Of a stretch of DNA of 64,000 nt, positions 33,600 to 43,898 are shown in pieces. The notes beneath the pieces were generated by a model. The model was not told the DNA's origin. It did not search any database and was given only the letters and a program-made list of their open reading frames with translations. Within the stretch, counting starts at the first letter, position 1; every line of letters starts with the position of its first letter. The stretch spans positions 1,939,826 to 2,003,825 of the forward strand of contig NC_043740.1 in assembly GCF_004337985.1 (NCBI RefSeq). Direction: 5' to 3'. Origin of the DNA: Pyricularia pennisetigena. Its lineage: Eukaryota > Ascomycota > Sordariomycetes > Magnaporthales > Pyriculariaceae. The position numbers were made by a program, and so were the translations under genes.

Positions 33600-35923
33600 T
33601 GTTACGTTAATGAGGTAGAGGTAGAAACTACCTTAGCTAACGAGACAGCTGAAGCAGGCGGCAGTGAAACTATTTCGTCTCTGGGCTTTCAGGTTGCACG
33701 TGGAGGAAACGAAGGTATAGCTCAGTGGTCAGGTATATAAGGAGACCCTTTTTGGTGAGCATTGGTCCAACAGAGGCTCAAAGTCTTGTCACTTTTATCA
33801 CCTCTGTTTTCCATAGCACTCCCACGGTATAGCGCCTGTCAAAAGTTGCCCCTCCCAAGAAGGAGGAGATAGGAACGAGATGGCTATCGTGCGACATGGT
33901 ATGTCGCCGACTGGGTCCAGCCTTGTGCGCATGCCACTACCGTTTCTAGCGTCCCGGCACTGAAGCCACCCACTACTGTACAGTACTATACATACGAAGT
34001 AGGTAGTGTGAAAGGTACAACTCCGGGGAGTGCAGCACTGATAGCAAGGATGACATGCAGAAGAGATGGAGCCACTACGGGGGAGCGGGAAATCGAGGTT
34101 GGGTCGAGATAAGAGATCAAATGGCAGGTCGAGTAATTATCTCCAGTAGCGCACACCTACATACCTCACCTATCTTTGGGTGGGGGCAAATGGCAAAAAA
34201 ATGTGCCATGGTTTCTGGCTGGCAACCATGTTAGCAAACCGTCGGCTTTCATCTGTTGACAACCTGAACATGATTCATTACCTATACCTGATAGTAATCG
34301 AATCAGTAGAGATGAGAAACCCCTGCAATCCCAAGCTACGGCACCAAGTCCGGTCTACCTGCCAAGGGGAGGGTTTGAAGGAAGGCCTCCTATACCGGCG
34401 CTGCCAAGTCGGGGTCGACTCCGCACCATCGGCGGCCCTCTCCGCAGTTTTTTTTTTTTTTTTTTTTTTTTTTCTCTTTTTAGCAGTTTAAGGGTAGACC
34501 AAAATCTAGGTTCTTTGCTAGCATGTGCGCCGTAGCGACAATATCAACTTGTGCCCAATTGCACATTTGGTTGAACGCGCTCTGTCTATCGCGTATACAC
34601 CTGCCTAGCTATGTCGGTACCTACCTTGCCCTAAATGCGAACTGTACTGTCTAAAAAGTCTCGGTTCTCCCGCGGGTTGAAATGATTGTGATTGTGATTA
34701 TTCATGACTCGCAGCGTTGCAACCTTCGCTGCTGATGGCGTTTACCTCCGCTCGGCTCTGGTGACGGACGCACTCAACACTGGTATTATTGGGCAGTCGA
34801 TGGGCTCAGATCTGTCAAGGAGAGGGGACTAAAAGGGTGGAAATCAGAAAAGAAGAAAGAAGAAAACCAAACTTCTTGGCACGAAATTCCTTTTTCACAT
34901 GGACATGGACACGCCGTCGCGATATGCAGGATAGGTCAAGCCGCACGGAGGATTGACAGCCAGCAAACGCCTTGCCTCTGATCGAGTCAGTCAAAAGGGT
35001 CAAGTAATTTCAGCGGTGATTGCCCTGATCATGAAGTGCATGACCCCTTTATTGGTGCTCGCTTCCAAGACTTGGAGAAATCCACAATTAAAGTGAGTCT
35101 GGCTCGTATAAGCCACGGATTGGGGTTGCATTGATTTTTTTCTTCTTTTTATTACTTGATGGATTTATTGTAGAGCTTGGAGGCGAACTCTGGGTTGATT
35201 TGTCTCCATCCTCGTTGGTGTGCGCTCTGACCGACTGCAAGACATGGCGCGCCTTCTGTCTGTTTGCCTAGTTTTGCAGGGGATAACAGGCTCAACGGCA
35301 TGCACGGTTGTATGAATAACAATTGGCGTTCGCGTATTTGCGTAATTACCATCCACAATTCGCTTCAAGACGTCAAGCGACCAAGCACCACCCTGCCTTG
35401 CTTGCTTGCCCCTAACAAGGAATCCCAAATGCTTTGATGCCGTAATAACCTAGTCAATCGCTTTGTTTTCTGGCTTTACAATTACGAAATATCAAATGCG
35501 CCAAGCACCCCAGCTTTAGGGCTGCCGTCCCGTTGTGTTGTGACGAATGGCTTGGAAGCCCCGAAAACCTGGGGTGACGGCGGCGACGAAACCCCAGACA
35601 TGGTGGACTTGGCCCGCCTGTTGTCACATTGCCCACCGGCCTTGGGCGAAAAAGCTTCAAGGAAAATCCAATCTTATTATACAAATGCACCTAATTAGGC
35701 ATTGACCGGACACTAATGGAGAAGGAGAAATATCACATCGCGATCTCATCGGATCCACAGTTCGTAGGCCTCGTCGCCCATAAGAACAGGACGATGTCAG
35801 CTATCTTACTTGCTTTGTCCTCAGCTGCGCCTCACCCAACCCAGTCGCTCGTTTGATGTTTTTATTTTTATTTTTTTACTTTTATTTTTTGGGTTGGAAA
35901 TCGGCAATCAGCCGATCGGCAGT
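33600..35923. other. 2.3-kb divergent intergenic region
   Basis: Lies between the starts of the MFS and FAD-oxidase genes. It contains a TATATAAG at 33734-33741 (about 135 nt upstream of the MFS start; usable on either strand as TATATA) and a pure T26 run at 34448-34473. No gene supported. Confidence 0.5.
34448..34473. repeat. Poly-T tract (26 nt)
   Basis: Uninterrupted run of T followed by further T-rich sequence, one of the longest homopolymers in the window. Confidence 0.9.
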
Positions 35924-37526
35924 ATGTTCGTCTCTACAGCCCTTGGCCTGACGCTCCTTGCTCGGGTGGTCGCTGCTTCATCGCAGACCTGTGACTACCT
36001 CAAGGCCAACACCAAGCTCCTGGTCGAGACGGACCGGTTCGCCATTCCCAAGGCCCCCTACTCCGCCGAGCTGGACGAGTACTGGTCCAAGGCATCTGCT
36101 GACCTTAAACCATCCTGCGTTGTGTACCCGACCTCGGCTGAGGAGGCCAGCCAGGCCATTCGCGCCCTGAGCATCGACGGCAACAACGAAACCTTTGCTA
36201 TAAAGAGTGGTGGACTCAGCGCCAATGACGGTTTCAACAGTGTCAAGGACGGCCCTCTGATTTCCACTCGTCGCCTCACCGGTGTTCGCTACGATGCCGA
36301 TAAGGGCCTCGTCCGTGTAGCACCTGGCAACCGGTGGACGGATGTGCAGAAGCAGCTGGATCCCTTTAATGTCACTGTTGCTGGCGCTAGGGTTGGCGAG
36401 GTTGGCGTGGGTGGCTACATGTCTGGGGGTGAGTTTTGTGTCGGCCGTCTGCCGTGTCAATATCAACGGAATACATGGCACACGAGAGGATTGTTGTGGC
36501 TAACTCTTCTCATCAGGTGGTTTCTCATTCCACAGCCCACGCTATGGTTGGGGAGTCAACTCACTCGCCGGTGTGGAGATTGTCCTTGCCAACGGAACTA
36601 TCGTCACGGCCTCCAAGATGGAGCACGCCGATCTTTTCGCAGCTGTCAAGGGCGGCACCAACAACTTTGGCCTGGTGACTGCGTACATTATGGAAGCCAT
36701 CCCGATCGGCCAGGTCTGGGGTGGCCTCATGGCTTTCACCGGTGGTGATGACAAGGCCGACAAGATGATGGCTGCCATTGCAAAGTTCACCAACGACTTC
36801 CCTAACCACCCCAAGGCCGGCATCATCCCTACGGTGCAGCTCGTCTTGTCAGGCCTAATCGAGCTCTGGGTGGTGTTCTTCTTTTATGACGGTCCTACCG
36901 TCCCCGCCGGTGTCTTCGACGACTTCATGGCTCTGAGCCCATTGCTCAACACCTGCAAAACGCAAAACTTTGCCGATCTTCTGGCTGGCAACTCTGCCAT
37001 TGTTCTACGCGGTACCCGTTACAAGGTTGCCACTGAGACGGCGATCCTGCCTGACAATGCCCAGGACTCGGCCAAGGTGATGCGCGCTTATTATGACCAC
37101 TGGGCCGCCACTTCCCGCGACTACAAGGGCGCATTTGGCCTCACGTCATCCATGGCCATCCAGTCGGTGCCGAAAGCCATGGCCGCTGCTGCCCGCGCGC
37201 GAGGTGGTGATCTGATCGATATGGACGACGACGTCAACCGCCTGATTTACGAGTACGATCTGTCCTACCTGCTGGCTTGGGACGATGATCTGGTTCACCG
37301 CGCCGCCATGGACATGACCGCTGGCATGAAGAAGCTCGTGGACGGCTTCGTCGCCGACGGCACCACTCCAGATGCTTTCCGCCCCTTGTTCGCGAACGAC
37401 GTTTACCGTGGCCAGGACTACTTTAGCCGTCTGCGGCCCGAGAAGCGCGAGCTTGCTGCCAAAGTCAGCCGAGAAGTTGACCCAGCAGGATTGTTCCGCA
37501 CAAGAACCGGTGGATGGAAGCCGTGA
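35924..37526 (+). CDS. Secreted FAD-linked (PCMH/BBE-type) oxidase lacking the flavin-linking His
   Basis: Two exons, 35924-36428 and 36517-37526, encode 504 aa. A signal peptide (about 1-19) is followed by the FAD-binding PCMH fold (about 65-240) with SCVVYPTSAEEASQAI, GVGGYMSGGGFSFHSPRYGW and KGGTNNFGLVTAY. The C-terminal berberine-bridge (BBE) motif is recognisable near DVYRGQDYFSRLRPEKREL. Family members oxidise sugars, alcohols or alkaloids with O2, many carrying FAD covalently on a His in an RGGH/SGGH motif. Here that position is Leu98 (IKSGGLSAND, codon CTC), so covalent attachment there is lost; no compensating Cys is seen in the second motif. The reading frame is otherwise intact. 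Its neighbour downstream is a convergent GH7 gene 301 bp away. Confidence 0.9.
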
Positions 37527-37827
37527 GCGACAGGAGTTGGATTTTGTCATTCTTTCGTCATGGAAGTGGCCTTGATCGAGGTTGTGACAAAGCTGTTCGA
37601 AGGGGTTACTTGTCCTACACAAGCATACCTTGTCATTGACCACAAGTTGTAATTCTGCTGCAACGGAAACATACTTTTTTGTTTCTCGGCGGCGAAGACA
37701 ATAGAGTTAACACTTCAACCCGCAGCCTTGAACCCCCAAATTCTATATCCTCAGCAGTTGATAGAAACCCGGTTCCTTTACATTAAGCAACCGATGCCAA
37801 CACTGATGGCGATCGTCTCGTACATGT

Positions 37828-39571
37828 TTAGAAGAGGTATACCAGCGCAAGCAGGACGATCGCGAGGCCGAGTACTGAGCCACCAGTGACGGCCGGCGCC
37901 ATGGCTCCGGCAGAATTAGCAGCTACCCTCGCCTTGGCTTCGTCACTCCTCGCACCTGCGAGTCCATCATGGCCTAAGACGGTTCCAAGCTCGCCCCATT
38001 TGATATTGGAATAGGTCACCGAGACATTCGGGGTCTCCTTTCGGATCTTCTTGGGGTCGCCATCTGTTGGACCACAGGGACCACTATCCCCAGCGTCAAG
38101 CCACTTCATAAAGTCGTCCTCCGAGTTCCAGATGCTGAATATGAGCACCATTCCTCGGGCCATCGACTGTCCCGTCCCGACGATTCCACCGAGTCGAGTG
38201 TACGCCTCCGAGCCGTAGGTCTCGCAGAAATTCTGGTCCATTCCCTTCAGAGGGCTGATGGAGGCGTTGCTGGTATGAACGGCTTCGATGACGCGGCCGT
38301 CCTGGATGTATCTGCGGCGGATCTCCTTGAGCGGCCCGGCGCGCGCAATGTCACTGCCCGCGTCCGGATGCTCGTGCACGAACTGCGTGAGCACGGTGAA
38401 ACGTTTGTTCGTGTCGATGGTCTTGCCCGGGCCATAGAAATCTTTGTCGCCGAGCTTGTACGGGTTTATCTGGCAGCCCGACTTGTCACAGACGCCGGCC
38501 TTGCCTTTACCGCACTCTTCGCCGGTGCACCTGAAAGATGATGGTTTGCTGCACGTGTGTGGCGTCAATGCAGTAGCCATGCGGTTTGCCTGAACAAAAG
38601 AGGCCAGGTCAGTGATAACCGTTCGGTCAAAGGGAGGGGCTTAGAAGCTGAGAGGTATTTTTCTGCGCAGACCTACCTCCCAGATGTCCATCTCATTGCA
38701 ACATGCTCCTGGCGGAGGGTGTTCTAGGTTCGCCACGCCATTCTTGACGAAGTTGCTGTGTTAGTCAAAACCGTGGCAAATCGACCAGAGAGATGCCTGT
38801 CATTGGGGAGTCGCAAGCTACGTACGGTGAAGTTCTGATCTTGGAAACATTGCGCATCACATTCCCCCGTACCGTAAGTGGCGCCGGCAGGGTTCAAGTC
38901 ACTCCGGGAACCGGAGACGTCCATCTCGGAGAAGTATAGCGCCCCGTTCATACCGCAGCCCAGCTGAGAAACGTCGACGTCAAAAACCAGCTCCATGTTG
39001 ACGAGTCTCATGAGCTCGTAGTTGCGAGCATCCTCGGCCAAGAGATATACGCGGGGCGCGACCTTTTTGTACTCTGTGCCGTTGAAGCGGTATTGGTTCT
39101 ATGAGCGGTCCGCGAAAGTCCATTTATAAGCAAAACATGCAAAATTATTATGATTATTTATTGTTTTTTTTTTTTTTTTTTGCGAGGTTGCCTTGGGACG
39201 GAGCAAGGCCAGATGACACAAAAACTCACCAGCTTCAAGGCGGTCCCATTGGTCCTCACTCCCAGACTCTCATAATCGACACCCTCGAGGACGCAGTTGC
39301 GTGTGCAAGTGGCCGGGTCGGGACACAGCGAAGTGCCAAAGGCGGCGGTGCAGGACATGGAGAAGTTGCCCTTGACGTGCGTCGGGCGGAACTGGACGTC
39401 GGCGACCACCTTGGTCTTGCGGACGACACAGCCATCCTTCTGGGTGCAGAACTGGGTCGGCAGATCCGGGTGGATCTCTGGGATTTCCGTGCCGATTTGC
39501 TGCCCCGTCACCACGGAGAGGGCGGCGATGAAGCATAGAAACGCAGCAGGGATCCCTGATTTCCGGGCCAT
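37828..39571 (-). CDS. GPI-anchored GH7 glycoside hydrolase (cellobiohydrolase/endoglucanase family)
   Basis: Four exons: 39571-39230, 39098-38826, 38742-38677 and 38589-37828, giving 480 aa. There is a signal peptide (1-23) and then the GH7 beta-jelly-roll: [31 protein letters not shown] and GYG-like [14 protein letters not shown]. The catalytic signature EMDIWE gives nucleophile E222, D224 and acid/base E227. [15 protein letters not shown] precedes it, and [20 protein letters not shown] follows. Instead of the usual linker and cellulose-binding module, the C terminus is hydrophobic ([15 protein letters not shown]), a GPI signal. The third exon uses an AAG acceptor because it restores the frame and lies at a normal distance from the CTAAC branch site. 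It likely cleaves beta-1,4-glucan at the cell surface. A TATA-like TATATTTAA lies about 145 nt upstream. Confidence 0.9.
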
Positions 39572-40085
39572 GGCTTTTTTTGGGGGGGAGGGTTTTTGTT
39601 GTTGCACTTGTTGCCCCCAAAAAAGAAGGATTTGATTATTTTTGGCCAGCAGGAATGGGGGGCGGAGGGCCAAGCCAAGAGAACCCGCTCATGACAAATG
39701 TCCGGATTTAGGATTAAATATAAGACTCGCGCATCGGGAGCCATGTACAGTTCGTTCATGACAAGGTGTTGGCTCTCTCCTCCTCTCCTCTCTGCAAGAC
39801 TCGTACGCTCGTTGGATTTCCGGATGCTATGTAAAGCTTAAACGGACCCCATTAGTCGTGCATTAATCCCACGGGGCCATGTTAAAACGCGGGGATGATG
39901 CCAAAGGGGATGCGCATTCGCATGTTTCATCATTGACTGATTAGGAAATGCTAGCACGGAGACTGGCGAAGCATGTTGCTCACCACCCGGCCACAGCCGG
40001 GCTGCCTTCTTGGAATGCCGTCATGGGCTCCAGGCAGATCAAACCGTGGAACCCTTTCAAAAATTCATGTGAAAAAGCTAATTCT

Positions 40086-40347
40086 NNNNNNNNNNNNNNN
40101 NNNNNNNNNNNNNNNNNNNNNNNNNNNNNNNNNNNNNNNNNNNNNNNNNNNNNNNNNNNNNNNNNNNNNNNNNNNNNNNNNNNNNNNNNNNNNNNNNNNN
40201 NNNNNNNNNNNNNNNNNNNNNNNNNNNNNNNNNNNNNNNNNNNNNNNNNNNNNNNNNNNNNNNNNNNNNNNNNNNNNNNNNNNNNNNNNNNNNNNNNNNN
40301 NNNNNNNNNNNNNNNNNNNNNNNNNNNNNNNNNNNNNNNNNNNNNNN
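40086..40347. other. Assembly gap (262 N)
   Basis: Run of undetermined bases directly followed by a T run (40348-40364). Any coding frame drawn across it is artificial. Confidence 0.99.
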
Positions 40348-41217
40348 TTTTTTTTTTTTTTTTTGGGTCGATGAATAGGCAGGCAGGCACCTTGTTAAAG
40401 TAAGGAAACATATTAACATGTGCACATGGGGTTCAGGGGTCATTTACAGATAGCTCCCCTGTCTGAGTGAAGTCATCATTCACACCCGCGATGGCAGGAT
40501 TAACCAACCATACGTCTGAATCCTCATTTCAAAGAAACAAGTAATTAATTGTTTTAGCCACCTTCTTCTGTCTGCTGCCATCGTATAAAGATTTAATCGT
40601 TCAGAGTAAATCAATTCTGCCGGGCTCACGGCCAAGCATTTATTTCTATTCACGGTCAACGGCATCTCGGCCGACCGAAGAGCTCAGCCACACCAATCAA
40701 AGTAAGCAGTAACCAACAATAACAGCGAGGATAAGCCCAACACAACCGCGCAGTCACACAGCACAAACGGGGTTGGGGGCGCTTAACCTGCACTCGAAGC
40801 TTACGCCGCGGGTTTCCCCTCCTGACGCTCATTGTTTTCGCAAAGAAATGTACCATTGTTTAGCCTGCTTGCACCCTATTCAGATATAAACAGCCCCCCC
40901 CCCCCACAGTTTCCCAGCTGCGCAGCACCCTGAACGGGGATACGGTCATTGTCCACTTTATGCGGCCATTGTTAGTGCTTAGGCATGCGAACCCATGCTT
41001 TTAATAAAAATGGCCCTGTTTTTTTTTTGTTGTTGTTGTTGTTGGTGATGAGAATGAGGCTCGGCTGGTGGGAGATGGTCACAATGGAAGCCTTGACGGA
41101 TCACATGTGCTTCGAGAGATGCTGTATCTTCCGGAGAAATGATTACTGTTATTTTTGTTGGTAGTTTCTAGCAAGACCCTTCACATCTGGGTAGAGAACA
41201 TGCGTCGTAAGGGTGCA

Positions 41218-41225
41218 TATAAAGG
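41218..41225 (+). promoter_or_regulatory. Probable TATA box of small secreted protein gene
   Basis: TATAAAGG about 270 nt upstream of the start codon at 41498; a long A-rich leader follows. Assignment is inferred from position. Confidence 0.45.
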
Positions 41226-41497
41226 ATCAGCTGAAAACCAACCTCCCCGAGTCAGTGGTTTCGCATATTGTTAGCATCGAACTAGTAACCTAAAAGAAAA
41301 AAAAGAAAATAGACAAGACCTTGAAAAGGATCAAAGCTAAATATTACTGAGCCAGCGAAAGATAAAACCCGAAGAAGACGCCCCTTCACAACAAACTTAA
41401 TATTTCTCTTTCTACCCAGACTTCTGGTCTACCGTGGAACCCACCCACCCATAAAAAAAAAAAAGAAAAAAAGACCAAAAAAAAAAAAAAAGAAAAG

Positions 41498-41929
41498 ATG
41501 CATTACTCTATACTCTTTTTCTCTTTCCTCATCTCGCTCGCAGCTGCGGCACCCCAGATCGTTCTAGGGGGGCGCGACGACCAACCGGGCGGCACTCTTC
41601 AGTTCCAGCTCGACGAGTACACGGCCACGTCAAACACCATCATCAACATCCCCGGCAAGAAGACGTTCGACGACCCCGCCCGCCCGCTTAGCGTCATAGG
41701 GTGTGGCGTCGTCGCCGTCAAGGGCATCGACGACCCGGACTCCATCAGCTGCAAGGCCCTCGATGCCAACGGAGACGAGGTCGGCCAGTTCGGCGCCGGC
41801 AACCCACAGATGATGGCCGACGGCAAGAAGGTCACCATCCGCGAGATCGAGTGCACCATGACGGATGGATCTGCCTCCACCAAGAAGGACGGATCTTCAT
41901 CTCCAAAGGGCGGCAAGGGCAAGCCATGA
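41498..41929 (+). CDS. Small secreted protein (143 aa), candidate effector or surface protein
   Basis: Single exon. A clear signal peptide (MHYSILFFSFLISLAAAAPQ, cleavage near residue 18) leads to a 125-residue mature protein with only three cysteines (SVIGCGVV, SISCKALD, REIECTMT) and no recognisable domain. The C terminus is Ser/Lys/Gly-rich. Beta-strand-like spacing of short hydrophobic stretches suggests a small beta-sandwich. The leader is extremely A-rich. Size, secretion and lack of a known domain are typical of fungal effector candidates; host interaction is not shown. The downstream flank is T-rich. Confidence 0.75.
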   Translation: MHYSILFFSFLISLAAAAPQIVLGGRDDQPGGTLQFQLDEYTATSNTIINIPGKKTFDDPARPLSVIGCGVVAVKGIDDPDSISCKALDANGDEVGQFGAGNPQMMADGKKVTIREIECTMTDGSASTKKDGSSSPKGGKGKP

Positions 41930-42499
41930 TTGAGATTGCGCTTATCCTGCTGAACAGAAAACATGTAATATATGATGAGGATTTGGGATAGAGTGTATTT
42001 GTAATGCTTTTTTTCTTCTTTTTTTTTCTTTTCTTCTTTTTATCATTTGGGGTTGGGTTTCCGGGCTTTTTCTTTTTAGTTACACGGGCGTCTTAGAGTT
42101 CAGACAGTATCGTTCAATCCGTTGGACTGTACTGTCTAAATTCATTCGTTATTAGCCATCAGTTTCTGCAAGTGAATTGGCCGTGTGATGAGCTAGCTGA
42201 TACCTTCTCCCATTGAACCTCAAAAAGCGTGTACTTGATACCCCAGGCATCAGAGGGGACGCTGCTTCTTGCTACCCGGAACCCATCCTCTGCTCAAAGC
42301 AGTATTATGACATCCTGACCGTAGAACACCCGCAAGACCGAATGAGCGCTATTTCGGGCTAATCTTGGTAAGATTCCGTTGTCGGTAACAATTAAACGTC
42401 CAGCAGGGTCGGTGGGCAAACACCAAAGTCCACAGCTTCCAAGCTATGCAATCCGCATGTAATCTCATTACAGCTAGGAGTTGGCCAAATGAAGGCTCT
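41930..42499. other. Convergent intergenic region
   Basis: T-rich 3' flank of the secreted-protein gene (42008-42045) and 3' flank of the Hub1-domain gene. No gene seen. Confidence 0.6.
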
Positions 42500-43264
42500 T
42501 CAGTCACCCGTGTCTACTTCCAAGTCAAGCTGAACCCCGTTGCTCACGCCATAGTCCTCAAGCGACAACTGATCTTTAAACGGTCTCTCGCCCTGCCGCT
42601 TGAGCAAGATCTCGTGCGGCTCGCGTCCGATGCGGGCGGCAACCATGATTTTGAACTCGCGAACCTTGTCCGAGGCGAAGCATGGGATGGCTGCCTTGGT
42701 GCCGAGACGGTCGTTGATGTGAACGACAATCATCTCCTCGCCGGGTCCGGAGGGTGCAGGGGCTGCAGGGGCAGGGGCTGCCGAGGACGACGCCGACGGC
42801 CTGCTGCTGCGGTCTTGGTCCCTCCTTTGATTGTATATGCGGTCGTCACGGCTGTCTCTCCCTTGATGGTCGCGGTCTCGGTCTCGATCCCGGTCCCGAC
42901 CTCGACGCGGCGACCGGTTCCGGTAGCCGCGCTCCAAAGTTCCGCCACGACGATTATCTTCCTCGCCTAGGCTGTCGGGCCGTTTGTCTTTCCAGCGAAA
43001 GCCGCCCGTACCCCGTGGCCGGCGGGGTCGGTCTCTGTCCCTGTCTCTGTCTCTGTCCCTATCTCCATCGCGGTCGCGGTCTCGGTCTCTGTCACGTCGA
43101 TCGCGGTCACGGTCACGGTCACGGTCACGGTTTCGGTCGCGATCGCCATCCCGGTCGGCGCCGCGTCCATCTCGGTCGCCTGCTTTGTCGTGGTGTCGGC
43201 GGCCATCTGCATCCTCCGATCGCCCTTGACGACGAGGCGATCGAGAACGCGAGCCGCCTGCCAT
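42500..43264 (-). CDS. HUB1: RS/RD-rich protein with C-terminal Hub1/UBL5 ubiquitin-like domain
   Basis: A single-exon 254-aa protein. Residues 1-150 are low-complexity Arg/Asp and Arg/Ser repeats (MAGGSRSRSPRRQG, then long RDRDRD runs), as in splicing factors. Residues 178-254 are a Hub1-type ubiquitin-like fold starting MIVVHINDRLGTKAAI and including FKDQLSLEDYGVSNG. The Asp equivalent to yeast Hub1 D22, which contacts HIND peptides of Snu66/Prp38, appears conserved (CFASDK). The usual C-terminal Tyr-Tyr is absent (ends LDLEVDTGD). Hub1 binds the spliceosome non-covalently and affects splice-site choice; the RS region fits that role. An upstream in-frame ATG at 43369 would add 35 unlikely residues. 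A second ATG at 42733 coincides with the canonical Hub1 start. It is divergent from OST4. Confidence 0.85.
   Translation of the reverse strand: MAGGSRSRSPRRQGRSEDADGRRHHDKAGDRDGRGADRDGDRDRNRDRDRDRDRDRRDRDRDRDRDGDRDRDRDRDRDRPRRPRGTGGFRWKDKRPDSLGEEDNRRGGTLERGYRNRSPRRGRDRDRDRDRDHQGRDSRDDRIYNQRRDQDRSSRPSASSSAAPAPAAPAPSGPGEEMIVVHINDRLGTKAAIPCFASDKVREFKIMVAARIGREPHEILLKRQGERPFKDQLSLEDYGVSNGVQLDLEVDTGD
43010..43140. repeat. Hexanucleotide-type repeat encoding Arg-Asp runs
   Basis: Imperfect repeats of ctgtct and cggtca units inside the Hub1-domain gene, encoding RD/DR dipeptides. Expected to be length-variable between strains. Confidence 0.7.
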
Positions 43265-43733
43265 ATTGTAAAGAGGCAGAATGCGGTTGTTTCTCCAGTG
43301 GTGAGTGCCGGTTACCGTGTTTCCAAGAGAATGGAAGGTCAGCTTCAACGGGCAGTTCAACTTTATCATGTGTGGGGCTTATCGACAGTCACGTGTGAAT
43401 ACGTCAGTTAGTCCCCATTGAGTGGAGCTCTGTAGCTTGTAAGGTGGCATGAAGCTCCCTGGGGACGCGCGACAGGTGTCGGCAATCGTACAGTGGAAAG
43501 GCAAGCAACGCGACGCCCGGCGCAACTACTGACAAGTCGAAAACCTCCAAGATTTCACTGGGTATGTGAATTTTCAAGTGAATCCGTGATACTTTATGAA
43601 GTTAATAATGGAAACTGGCTGACAGCGACCGTCAATTACCTTTAGTCCATTGACAGCGTCGACTAAACAGAAGCCATCTAGCCACGTCTACCACTCGCTT
43701 CCCCCCCTTTGTGTTAAACAGTGACCAGCAACC
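43265..43733. promoter_or_regulatory. Divergent promoter region of HUB1-type gene and OST4
   Basis: 469 bp between two oppositely directed start codons, so it must carry both promoters. No clear TATA box. No other gene seen. Confidence 0.5.
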
Positions 43734-43898
43734 ATGATCTCCGACGACGAACTGTACAAGCTGGCCGTTTTTCTGGGCTCTGCTGCAATGATCCTTATCG
43801 TCATATATCATTTTGTCGAGGTCAACACAACCGATGAGGCGGCGGAGAAGGCACAAAGGACACCGGCGCCCGCAAGCAAGCAAGCAGCGCTGAAGTGA
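43734..43898 (+). CDS. OST4: Oligosaccharyltransferase subunit Ost4
   Basis: A 54-aa membrane micro-protein of the oligosaccharyltransferase complex in the ER, where it bridges Stt3 and Ost3/Ost6 for N-glycosylation. It starts MISDDELYKLAVFLGSAAMI; the M-I-[ST]-D N terminus and the single helix (about residues 9-27, ending LIVIYHFVEVN) are the Ost4 signature. Yeast Ost4 is 36 aa, so the Lys/Ala/Pro/Glu-rich tail of about 20 residues is an extension on the cytosolic/luminal end. The start has a good context (CAACCATGA). Confidence 0.93.
   Translation: MISDDELYKLAVFLGSAAMILIVIYHFVEVNTTDEAAEKAQRTPAPASKQAALK

Larger units (their letters stand above)
39572..41497. other. Divergent intergenic region containing an assembly gap
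   Basis: Between the GH7 and small secreted protein starts. It includes 262 Ns (40086-40347) flanked by a T run, so a small gene or repeat could be missing. The right end (41280-41497) is an A-rich leader. Confidence 0.6.

Noticed and set aside
33715..33800. tRNA-like box A (TAGCTCAGTGGT) near 33717
   Set aside because: No pairing D stem, no anticodon arm and no proper box B or acceptor stem follow. More likely chance in the MFS promoter.
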